From assembly GCF_039727615.1 (NCBI RefSeq), contig NZ_CP152474.1:3658001-3722000 (forward strand): DNA of 64,000 nt, given 5' to 3'. A model generated the notes under the pieces. The model was given only the letters and a program-made list of their open reading frames with translations, was not told the origin of the DNA and did not search any database. This document shows, in pieces, positions 1-7,346 of the stretch (position 1 is the first letter of the stretch; each line of letters starts with the position of its first letter). Position numbers and translations under genes: made by a program. The stretch is from Leclercia sp. S52. Its GTDB lineage: Bacteria > Pseudomonadota > Gammaproteobacteria > Enterobacterales > Enterobacteriaceae.

Positions 1-1
1 C

Positions 2-607
2 AGCAAGCCAAAAAAACAGAATATGCCAGCATTACCCCCTTCCGAACTCCCCCGCTTCCTGGTTGCTCTAAACAATGCTTCTGTCCGTTTAGAAACAAGG
101 CTACTGATTGAGTGGCAACTTCTCACATGGGTTCGCCCTGGTGAAGCTGTTCGCACAAGATGGTCAGATATTGATATAGAAACCGGCATGTGGAACATCC
201 CGGCGGAGTTTATGAAAATGAAGAAACCTCACAAAGTTCCACTGAGCAAAGAAGCTTTGCGAGTCTTGGATTCAATGAAAGCCATCAGCGGGCATAGAGA
301 GTGGGTTTTTCCCAGTATCAAAGCTCCACTCAATCACATGCATGAACAAACAGCTAATGCGGCTATAATCCGTATGGGCTTCGGAGGTGAGCTTGTAGCT
401 CATGGTATGCGATCAATCGCCAGAACGGCTGCTGAGGAGTGTGGCAAGTTTAGAACTGATGTCTTAGAAGCCGCCCTTGCCCACTCGAAAAAAGATGAAA
501 TAATTGCAGCCTACAATCGTGCAGAGTATCTCACAGAACGTGTGGTTCTCATGCAATGGTGGAGTGACTATGTTTCGTCTCAAAAATACAAAGTTATTGC
601 CGCATAA
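2..607 (+). CDS. P4-type tyrosine integrase, C-terminal part (5' end outside window)
   Basis: Catalytic domain of a site-specific tyrosine recombinase that integrates and excises a genomic island, usually at a tRNA gene. The frame is open to the left edge of the window, so the ATG at 23 is internal and the N-terminal arm-binding and core-binding domains lie outside. Visible active-site parts: the first arginine in WVRPGEAVRTRW, the H-x-x-R box in AHGMRS, and the tail LAHSKKDEIIAAYNRAEY with the nucleophilic tyrosine in AAYNR. The C-terminus (MQWWSDYV) is typical of P4/CP4-57 integrases. The gene reads into the window, so the attachment site is expected to the left, off the edge. The following DNA is AT-rich and foreign-looking, which fits an integrase at the edge of an island. 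The catalytic residues appear intact. Confidence 0.93.
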   Translation, partial: SKPKKQNMPALPPSELPRFLVALNNASVRLETRLLIEWQLLTWVRPGEAVRTRWSDIDIETGMWNIPAEFMKMKKPHKVPLSKEALRVLDSMKAISGHREWVFPSIKAPLNHMHEQTANAAIIRMGFGGELVAHGMRSIARTAAEECGKFRTDVLEAALAHSKKDEIIAAYNRAEYLTERVVLMQWWSDYVSSQKYKVIAA

Positions 608-889
608 CTCTTCCATGATGGGTTAACTATCTTGATTTATTTGAAGAATTAATGATCACACCATTAACCTATGTGGACTAAGCATAGCCATTTACAAATG
701 GGTACCTTGAGGCCAAATAACGAAAGCTGTCGGTCATATCAGCTAAATAATTCACATCTCTTCTCGATTATCATACACCTCGAAGATCTACCAAATTCGC
801 TCTAATCAATGATAAAACAGTTGAATTCGGTTAAAATTTGATCAATTTTATCCTCTACATTGTATTGAATCATCCATGAGGTTTCGTGC

Positions 890-2446
890 ATGGCTAGCGA
901 AAATGACAAAAATCATAGAGTTAGGGTCGCACAGTACTTGAGGATGTCTACCGACCATCAGCAATATTCTTTACATAATCAGTCCGAATATATCAAAGAT
1001 TATGCTGAAAAGAACAATATGGAAATCGCTTATACCTACGATGATGCAGGTAAGAGCGGAGTCAGTATCGTAGGCAGGCATTCTTTGCAGCAGTTACTTA
1101 ACGATGTAGAACAAAAGAAAATAGATATACAGGCTGTATTATTTTATGATGTGAGCCGTTTTGGTCGTTTTCAAAATAGTGATGAAGCTGCATATTATTC
1201 CTTTCTATTTGAGAGAAATGGTGTAGATCTTATATATTGTTCCGAACCTATACCCACTAAAGATTTCCCTTTAGAGTCCTCTGTTATACTCAATATAAAA
1301 AGATCTAGTGCTGCATATCACAGCAGAAATTTATCTGAAAAGGTATTTATAGGGCAAGTAAATTTAATAAAGCTTGGTTATCATCAAGGCGGTATGGCTG
1401 GTTATGGACTGAGACGTCTTTTAGTAGACGAAAATGGCATAGCTAAAGAAATATTGAGTTTCCGCAAAAGAAAGAGCATTCAAACAGATAGGGTAATATT
1501 AATTCCGGGACCAAAAAATGAAATAAAAATTGTAAATAGAATCTATGATCTCTTTATAGATAATAACGTTCCAGAATTTATTATTGCTGAGAGATTAAAT
1601 GAACAGAACATTCCTGCAGAAAATGGAACATTATGGACTCGTGCAAAAATACATCAAATTTTGACAAATGAAAAATATATTGGAAACAACATATATAACA
1701 AAACCTCATCCAAACTAAAAAGTAGGCTTGTAAAAAACCCCAAACATGAATGGGTTAGATGTGACAAGGCATATAAACCTATTATTTCAAAGAAAAAATA
1801 TAATAAAGCTCAAGAAATAATTCAGCTCCGATCCATTCATTTGACTAATGAAGATCTATTAGAAAAACTAAAACAAAAATTAGAATCTAATGGAAAACTA
1901 TCAGGCTTTATCATTGATGAAGATGATACAGGCCCTTCATCTTCTGTTTATAGAACGCGATTTGGTGGTCTTTTAAGAGCATATACTTTGATTGGTTATA
2001 AGCCAGAACATGATTACAGCTATCTCAAAATAAATGAAGCACTAAGATCATTTTACTCAGAGATAATTGAGGATTTTAAAGGTGAAATTTTAAAAAGTAA
2101 CTGTCATATAGACGAGTATAAATATGCCCCAATGCTTTACATCAATGATGAGTTTTTAATTTCCGTCCTTGTTACTAAATGCATACATATGAAATCAGGT
2201 AAACTTAGATGGAAAGTCCGGTTTGATAACTCACAGAAAGCAGACATAACAATTGTTATACGAATGAATTCACAAAATATTTCACCTCTTGATTTTTATA
2301 TCATACCAAAGATTGAAAACGAATATAGTAAAATGTGCATGACGGAAACAAACAACATTCGATTAGATCTCTATAGATTTGATAATCTTGATAAACTTCT
2401 ACAAATTATTACTCGCATGAAAGTGAGGGAACTATATGCTGCCTGA
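890..2446 (+). CDS. Large serine recombinase (resolvase/invertase N-terminal domain plus Recombinase domain)
   Basis: 518-residue serine site-specific recombinase. The N-terminal resolvase domain (about residues 10-155) carries the catalytic signature YLRMSTDHQQYS with Arg18 and Ser20, and the second active-site motif YDVSRFGR at 86-93. A 'Recombinase' domain follows (about 165-300; NEIKIVNRIYDLF ... WTRAKIHQILTNEKYIGN). The last 200 residues match nothing I recognise. Start: ATG at 890 with TGAGG eight bases upstream. It overlaps the next gene by 11 bp and the third overlaps the second by 4 bp, so the three are almost certainly translated as one operon. Codon use is strongly AT-biased compared with the genes right of 23 kb, suggesting recent transfer. 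Large serine recombinases usually act alone as element integrases; pairing with two ParB-like proteins is unusual and suggests a mobile cassette with its own DNA-binding factors. Confidence 0.93.
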   Translation: MASENDKNHRVRVAQYLRMSTDHQQYSLHNQSEYIKDYAEKNNMEIAYTYDDAGKSGVSIVGRHSLQQLLNDVEQKKIDIQAVLFYDVSRFGRFQNSDEAAYYSFLFERNGVDLIYCSEPIPTKDFPLESSVILNIKRSSAAYHSRNLSEKVFIGQVNLIKLGYHQGGMAGYGLRRLLVDENGIAKEILSFRKRKSIQTDRVILIPGPKNEIKIVNRIYDLFIDNNVPEFIIAERLNEQNIPAENGTLWTRAKIHQILTNEKYIGNNIYNKTSSKLKSRLVKNPKHEWVRCDKAYKPIISKKKYNKAQEIIQLRSIHLTNEDLLEKLKQKLESNGKLSGFIIDEDDTGPSSSVYRTRFGGLLRAYTLIGYKPEHDYSYLKINEALRSFYSEIIEDFKGEILKSNCHIDEYKYAPMLYINDEFLISVLVTKCIHMKSGKLRWKVRFDNSQKADITIVIRMNSQNISPLDFYIIPKIENEYSKMCMTETNNIRLDLYRFDNLDKLLQIITRMKVRELYAA

Positions 2447-3332
2447 AAAAAATGAATTCCCAATAATTCAAATTGAGATTGCAAAAATAAAATTTCTTAA
2501 CCCACGAACAAGAAATAAAGTAGTGCATGAAGAAATAAAGGAAAGCATAAAAAAAAGAGGATTAAGCAAACCTATAAGCGTAAGAGCTATTGATGAAGAC
2601 GATTTCAAATATGCTTTAATTTGTGGTCAAGGGAGAATAGAGGCTCTCGTTGCATTAGGTGAAACTATTATTCCAGCAATTGTAAGAGATGTATCAGAAG
2701 AAGATGCTTACGTTATGAGTTTAGTTGAAAACATTGCAAGGAGAAGACCACGTTCTAATGAGTTATTACAGGTGATTAAAGACATGAAAATCAGAGGACT
2801 TTTAGACTCCGAAATAAGTGAGATTACTGGATATTCATCGAACTGGGTGAGCAGTATTAATATGCTACTTGATAAGGGAGAGCATAAACTTCTCTCAGCA
2901 GTCGAACGGGGTAATTTGCCTCTATATCTCGCAGTGCAATTTGCAAGATGTGAAACTGAGGAAGCACAAGATATTCTTACCGAAGCATATGATAAAAAAT
3001 TAATAAAAAGTCGGGACATTATAAAGATAAAACACATTCTAAATCAAAGAACAGTTGGGAATAAAGGTGCAAAAGCAGCCGGATTTTATTATCACAAACC
3101 ATCAAAAAGGATGACTGCAGAGGAGTTGATTGAGCTTTATGAAAATAGTATCGCTGAACATAAATCTGTTTATAAAAACTCAAAATTCATAAAAACCAAT
3201 CTACTAATAGTAAATGAGATTTTTAACATCATAATGATGAATAAAAGCTTTCAACATATACTTGAACAAGAGAATCTTTCAGAACTACCATCTCAGATAT
3301 TAAACCCAGTAAACAAAGAGGTATCAAAATGA
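2436..3332 (+). CDS. ParB/Spo0J-family DNA-binding protein, no ParA partner
   Basis: 298-residue protein with an N-terminal ParB/Srx-like domain. Motifs in order: a box-I-like LICGQGRIEALVALGE near residues 67-82, then the box-II-like SLVENIARRR near 91-100, where ParB proteins have the GENxxR nucleotide-binding residues. A helix-turn-helix is likely around 120-140 (DSEISEITGYSSNWVSSIN). The C-terminal third is lysine-rich with no recognised fold. Start ATG 2436 has GAGGGA five bases upstream and lies inside the end of the recombinase gene, implying translational coupling. ParB proteins normally pair with a ParA ATPase; none is present, so a plain plasmid-partition role is doubtful. I infer a role in directing or regulating the neighbouring recombinase. 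CTP binding, known for ParB, is possible but not shown. Confidence 0.85.
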   Translation: MLPEKNEFPIIQIEIAKIKFLNPRTRNKVVHEEIKESIKKRGLSKPISVRAIDEDDFKYALICGQGRIEALVALGETIIPAIVRDVSEEDAYVMSLVENIARRRPRSNELLQVIKDMKIRGLLDSEISEITGYSSNWVSSINMLLDKGEHKLLSAVERGNLPLYLAVQFARCETEEAQDILTEAYDKKLIKSRDIIKIKHILNQRTVGNKGAKAAGFYYHKPSKRMTAEELIELYENSIAEHKSVYKNSKFIKTNLLIVNEIFNIIMMNKSFQHILEQENLSELPSQILNPVNKEVSK

Positions 3333-4225
3333 TTCAGATACGTTTTGGCGATAATTTTATTTACCTGGAAACTAATAAGTTAATTCCATCTAAGGAATTA
3401 TTAGAAAACGTAAAGCGAAGCCATAAATATTATCAAATAGTTACCTCTATCGAAAGCTTAGGTATTATTGAACCAATAATAGTGTTCTATGACAAAGATA
3501 AAGATGTCACTAAGATACTTGATGGCCATTTGAGGGTTGAGGCTTTAAAAGACTTAGGTATAGAAAAAGCTCCATGTATACTTTCGAGCATAGATGATGC
3601 TTTCACTCCTAACAAACAAGTGAATCATATAAATGTAGTAGAAGAACATAGAATGATAATTAAGTCTCTGGCAAAAGTATCAATTGAAAAACTTAGTGCT
3701 GCTTTGGGCATATCTGTTGATGCCATAAAAGATAAAGCTAATGTGATGAACGGCATAGATCCAAGTGTAATTGCGAAACTTTCTGATAAACCTATACCTA
3801 AGGCTACATTTGACGTTTTGAGGAAAATGAAGCCAATTCGCCAAATTGAAGCAGTCGGTACAATGATTAATTTTGATAATTATAGTAAAAAATTTGCAAT
3901 GAGCATCTTGGATGCAACACCGGCATCGATGATAGTAAATAAAGGGAAAAACACTCCCTATAAAAAGGACATAAAAAAAACCATACTTCGTCTGGAACAA
4001 GAAATGGCAACAACTTCGGAAGAAACGAAAAAGCTTCAAACCGAGTATGGTTCAGATATGTTGAAATTCGTTATAATCCAGTCATATATTAATAAATTAC
4101 TTGGCAACTCTAAAGTTCTTCATTGGTTCTTAGAAAACGAGGTTGATTATCTTAATGAGTTAAAAAGAATTTCTAGAATAAATTCTTTGGACGATAAGAC
4201 TCTTATTGAAAACAGCAAGTCATAG
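3329..4225 (+). CDS. RepB/ParB-like protein with RepB C-terminal domain
   Basis: 298-residue protein resembling plasmid-partition RepB. The N-terminal ParB-like part has ILDGHLRVEALKDLGI near residues 64-79. A helix-turn-helix-like stretch follows (LSAALGISVDAIKDKANVM). The C-terminal part, PKATFDVLRKMKPIRQIEAVGTM onward to PASMIV, fits the RepB plasmid-partition C-terminal family. Near residues 90-110, where classical ParB has GENxxR, there is only VNHINVVEEHRMI, so the nucleotide pocket may be altered. Its ATG overlaps the stop of the previous gene (ATGA) with GAGG upstream, so it is the third cistron of the recombinase operon. It is diverged from the protein before it, yet both are 298 residues; this may be an ancient duplication or two related partners that act as a heteromer. 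No ParA gene is nearby. Confidence 0.82.
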   Translation: MIQIRFGDNFIYLETNKLIPSKELLENVKRSHKYYQIVTSIESLGIIEPIIVFYDKDKDVTKILDGHLRVEALKDLGIEKAPCILSSIDDAFTPNKQVNHINVVEEHRMIIKSLAKVSIEKLSAALGISVDAIKDKANVMNGIDPSVIAKLSDKPIPKATFDVLRKMKPIRQIEAVGTMINFDNYSKKFAMSILDATPASMIVNKGKNTPYKKDIKKTILRLEQEMATTSEETKKLQTEYGSDMLKFVIIQSYINKLLGNSKVLHWFLENEVDYLNELKRISRINSLDDKTLIENSKS

Positions 4226-5300
4226 TCATGGTTTTATATAGCCTAAATAAACCAAGAAGTATACTTACACAACGACCTTCACGCCGAAGAAGCTGTCAGA
4301 TACGCCAGCAACTAAAGCATTACGTTTAAGTGTCAGTCATTGATACGAAGGGATAACTGCGTATCAGCAGCCGGACATTGAGTCGAATAAAGGCTGGTAG
4401 AGAGGGACAGTTCTGTGTCACCAGGAGATTAGTCAGAAACATCAGCGGCAGAACAGATGAACCAGCAATTGGTAGTGCACAGAAAACTCTCCAGTATTTA
4501 ATTATTCAACTTAACACTAAAAAAATCACATAGTTAATATCATAATTTTTCTTTGGTCTACGTATGCGAGAGATATTGTGGCTTTAACCGGGTATTAGGA
4601 GTCGTTTCAGATAAAAGATGTTCTTCGATTCGACTGGACTTGGTAATAGCAATAAGTAATCGTTAATATTGAAGGACGAAAGGCTACTTCAAAACAAAGT
4701 AACCTTTCCAATATCCCCATATATGGGACAAGTAGTACATTAACTGCACATAGTGCAGGATACATATGACATAAAACTTTTTATTTATGGCATACATTAT
4801 AAATAACTTGTATTTTATGAATGTCAATAGGTTCTTGTTTAATACTTTTAAAATAATTAATTGATTGTTTTTATTATAGCTTCGCTTGTACAAGCGAAGA
4901 TCCTCTTGTTCTTGAATGAATAATGCCAATTATAAGAGAAGCAAGGGCTAACTCTACGAAGCCGCTGCGCTTGCTTCTCCGAGTTCCTCTTGCTTTTCAG
5001 CCCTTCGGTTAGAAAAGAACAGCCAGACCCAGTAAGCACATATCCATTGAACTGCGCCCAATGTTTTGTGACAGATTACTATAGAAAGGTCGACTTTGGC
5101 ACGGAGCGTTCAAGCTAACTGAGCTGAAGGTCTGCTGTGAGCGAAAAACGGACCTTCAAATCCAAACCGGTTCAATTGATTAACTTTGGCTGTCAGTCAA
5201 GCCATCGTTAACATGAATCCGATCGAAAATTCCTTATCGCATTTTTACAAATACGCAGTGGCAAGAAAGATAGATTCTGGCTCATGACAAGTAGAGTTGT
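4226..5300. other. 1.1 kb stretch without a convincing gene
   Basis: Between the recombinase cassette and lpxP. The left half (to about 4500) is mixed composition with no frame of interest. The middle (4500-4880) is very AT-rich. Open frames here on the minus strand (4684-4929 and 4857-5039) have poor composition and no family resemblance. A perfect 20-bp palindrome sits at 4880-4899. The right part holds purine-rich remnants but nothing identifiable. It may contain the right attachment site of the integrase element, but I could not find a repeat matching the left edge. Confidence 0.5.
4880..4899. repeat. Perfect 20-bp palindrome
   Basis: CTTCGCTTGT followed directly by ACAAGCGAAG, a perfect two-fold palindrome with no spacer. 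There is no T-run on either side, so it does not look like a Rho-independent terminator. A dimeric DNA-binding protein or recombinase site is possible; ParB-like sites are palindromes of similar length, and two ParB-like genes lie less than 3 kb to the left. Function is inference only. Confidence 0.6.
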
Positions 5301-6209
5301 TCATTTGTATAAAGAGACTTCGCCTTCAGGACGCGTTTTGAACCTGCGATGCATCCACAGGTATTGCTCAGGAGCACGGAGAATTTCACGCTCGATGATC
5401 TTGTTCATATAAGCCGCTGCGGCGACCTTGTCTTCCCCTGGATAGCCTGACAACGGATTGCTGATATACATGTGATAACCTTTTTTATCGCTACGTCGAA
5501 TCATGCTAAGTGTGATCAAGTGTGCACCAGCGAGTTTTGACAGAGCATACGTTCCGTTCGTCGTGGCTGCTTTTTTTACCGAGAAAAAAGGTGCAAAAAC
5601 GCTTCCTTTAGACCCATAATCCTGGTCTGGTGCAAACCAAACGGCTTCACCTGCTTTTAGCGCATGAACAAAACCTGATAAATTACGTCGATTAATCATA
5701 GCCTTATTTGAACGCATACGCCCTTTTGTCTGTACCCATTCCATTAATGGATCATTGTGTGGGCGATACGTTGCCATCATAGGATGGCATAACCCCATTA
5801 CTCTTCCACACAACTCAAGGGACATAAAATGAATCCCGACAACCATTACTCCTCTTGTCGCACCGGTCAGGTTTTCAAGCCCTTCGACATCAAACCATTT
5901 TTTGACTCTCGCATCGCTCCAGAACCAGGCCATTCCTGTTTCCATCAGTCCCAGCCCGAGAGAAGCAAAGTTTTTATTGACCATCTGGCTCCGGGCAAAC
6001 GGTGTCATCTCGGGAAAGCACAGTTCGATATTTCTAATCGCAATCCCTTCCCGGCGTTTCAGAAAGGGTCTGGATATTGTTCCAAGGCCAGAGCCCAGAG
6101 TATGTAAAACCGGGTAAGGAAGTTGAACGAGAAGCCACAGCAGACCCAAACCAGACCAGGTAAGCCAGTGGCGAGGATGAAGTAAATTATGAGTAAAAGT
6201 CTGTGCCAT
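5301..6209 (-). CDS. lpxP: Kdo2-lipid A palmitoleoyltransferase-type acyltransferase
   Basis: 302-residue late acyltransferase of lipid A assembly (LpxL/LpxM/LpxP family), acting at the inner face of the cytoplasmic membrane and using acyl-ACP. It opens with a hydrophobic anchor (WSGLGLLWLLVQLPYPVL). The catalytic H-x4-E/D is HFMSLE near residues 127-132. Stretches such as FDVEGLENL, MATYRPHNDPLMEWVQT, AVWFAPDQDYG and the C-terminal RAPEQYLWMHRRFKTRP follow E. coli LpxP more closely than LpxL, which has different residues there. In E. coli LpxP is made only in the cold, adding palmitoleate in place of laurate to keep the outer membrane fluid. Here it sits beside cold-shock genes rather than at a core locus, so it may be an extra copy. 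The orientation is away from its neighbours; no clear terminator is seen. Full length and intact. Confidence 0.9.
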   Translation of the reverse strand: MAQTFTHNLLHPRHWLTWSGLGLLWLLVQLPYPVLHTLGSGLGTISRPFLKRREGIAIRNIELCFPEMTPFARSQMVNKNFASLGLGLMETGMAWFWSDARVKKWFDVEGLENLTGATRGVMVVGIHFMSLELCGRVMGLCHPMMATYRPHNDPLMEWVQTKGRMRSNKAMINRRNLSGFVHALKAGEAVWFAPDQDYGSKGSVFAPFFSVKKAATTNGTYALSKLAGAHLITLSMIRRSDKKGYHMYISNPLSGYPGEDKVAAAAYMNKIIEREILRAPEQYLWMHRRFKTRPEGEVSLYK

Positions 6210-6411
6210 AAATTTCCTTAATGCTAATGAAGGTTATAACGCAAAAGGAAAACAATGAGGCAATTCGTCTTTAGCGATACATTTTGTTTTAGATAATTTA
6301 AATTCATCTAAATTCAGGAAAAAATATTTTTCAATGACTGGTGAATAATTTAAAGAGCCAAGGGTGAATTGTAAGCCAGCAAATTTATTCTGTTATAAAT
6401 CCATGGTTTTA

Positions 6412-6684
6412 TCATTGATACTCAAGGAATTGTCTTCCTGATTCATCATCATCAAGGTACTCAAAAGAAAGAAGCCGAATTTTGGTAAGTTTATAAAACC
6501 ACTCACAATCGTTTCGTTGAATAATTTCGCCTGGTTTGAAACATATCCCTGATGCCACCCGAATAATCGCATATTTACCATTACTAAACCTGACCCGGTG
6601 AATACAGAAAGGTTGGCCAGGCTGTCCGTGACAGCTGTTCGACATGATATGCCCTTCAATAAAAACAGATTTTTTAGATTTCAT
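6412..6684 (-). CDS. Small hypothetical protein
   Basis: 90-residue protein of unknown function. Two ATGs lie close together (6690 and 6684); the ribosome site AGAGGG is only about two bases from the first but about eight from the second, so I prefer 6684. The sequence is probably beta-rich (FCIHRVRFSNGKYAIIRVASG) with an acidic end (YLDDDESG) and has one early CHGQPGQPFC stretch with two cysteines. No signal peptide or membrane segment. It lies between lpxP and the zinc-ribbon gene, all on the minus strand, within the cold-shock cluster; that is the only hint to its role. Confidence 0.55.
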   Translation of the reverse strand: MKSKKSVFIEGHIMSNSCHGQPGQPFCIHRVRFSNGKYAIIRVASGICFKPGEIIQRNDCEWFYKLTKIRLLSFEYLDDDESGRQFLEYQ

Positions 6685-6763
6685 TATCATACCCTCTACA
6701 ACAGCAGTACAGGAGGAATGTTGTCATTTTCCGACATCACTGACGTTAAGTGGCAGAAGCTGA

Positions 6764-6940
6764 TCAGCCGCCGATACACCGGCATTCTGAATGTCTGAAC
6801 AACAGTCCGCAGGCAGGGCACTCAAGAACCGCATCTTTTCTTAGTTTACCTGCTTTCTGATCGGCTCTGTGTGCACATACCGGGCAGGCAACATGAACCG
6901 GTCTTTCTTTAAAATACCTGAGCCCATTTGTATAAGACAT
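6764..6940 (-). CDS. Small zinc-ribbon protein, YnfU-like
   Basis: 58 residues from the ATG at 6940 (MSYTNGLRYFKERPV). A longer frame starts at 7000 but its extra 20 residues are hydrophobic and look untranslated. The body holds two Cys pairs, ACPVCAHR and LECPACGLLF, 19 residues apart, as in a treble-clef or rubredoxin-like zinc knuckle. From memory it resembles the small zinc-binding protein YnfU encoded in the cold-shock region of an E. coli cryptic prophage; that name is tentative. A second protein with the same two pairs is encoded at 16087-16251. It is divergent from the YdfK-like gene, separated by about 150 bp. Role unknown; such knuckles often bind RNA or a protein partner. Confidence 0.65.
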   Translation of the reverse strand: MSYTNGLRYFKERPVHVACPVCAHRADQKAGKLRKDAVLECPACGLLFRHSECRCIGG

Positions 6941-7093
6941 AAATAATTCTCTGAGGAATACAGTAATTATTATACGCTTTAATATAAAAATAACTGGCAT
7001 AAGTTATGTTAAGTTGTGTCTGAATCAGGATATCAGATATTGAAAATTGAACGTCTTATTTATGATACACTACCCTTCCGTGAGAAATTTAAG

Positions 7094-7327
7094 ATGAAAT
7101 CAGAAGACACCCTTGACTGGTATCCGGCACAACTACCGCCTGTGAAAATTATTCTTGGCGAAGCCGTGCTGGCTGTGGGTAAACAGGGCCGACCGATTAA
7201 TACCCGCACCTTGCTGGAATACCTTCAGGTCATGCAGGACAAACAAAAAAGGCGGGATGACAAAATCGCCATGCAGACTGCGATTGATGTTCTCAGGGAT
7301 AATCAGCGCATTAACGGCAGACGTTAA
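7094..7327 (+). CDS. YdfK/YnaE-family cold-shock protein
   Basis: 77 residues from the ATG at 7094 (MKSEDTLDWYPAQLPPVKII). An upstream ATG at 7016 exists, but the family starts at MKS. The sequence lines up along its whole length with E. coli YdfK and YnaE: the shared features are the W-(Y/F)-PAQLP segment, KQGRPINTRTLL and the final LRDNQRINGR. In E. coli these are cold-shock-induced prophage genes of unknown biochemical role. The neighbourhood (CspA-type genes, lpxP) supports cold regulation here. The gene ends 20 bp before the 3' end of the convergent glucan synthase gene, with no clear terminator between them. Confidence 0.85.
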   Translation: MKSEDTLDWYPAQLPPVKIILGEAVLAVGKQGRPINTRTLLEYLQVMQDKQKRRDDKIAMQTAIDVLRDNQRINGRR

Positions 7328-7346
7328 TGCACCTCCGGGATCAGTG

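Noticed and set aside
4684..5039. Two minus-strand frames of 81 and 60 residues
   Set aside because: AT-rich or compositionally odd, no ribosome site, no family resemblance.
6393..6659. 88-residue minus-strand frame
   Set aside because: It overlaps the 6412-6684 frame in another phase and lacks its ribosome site.
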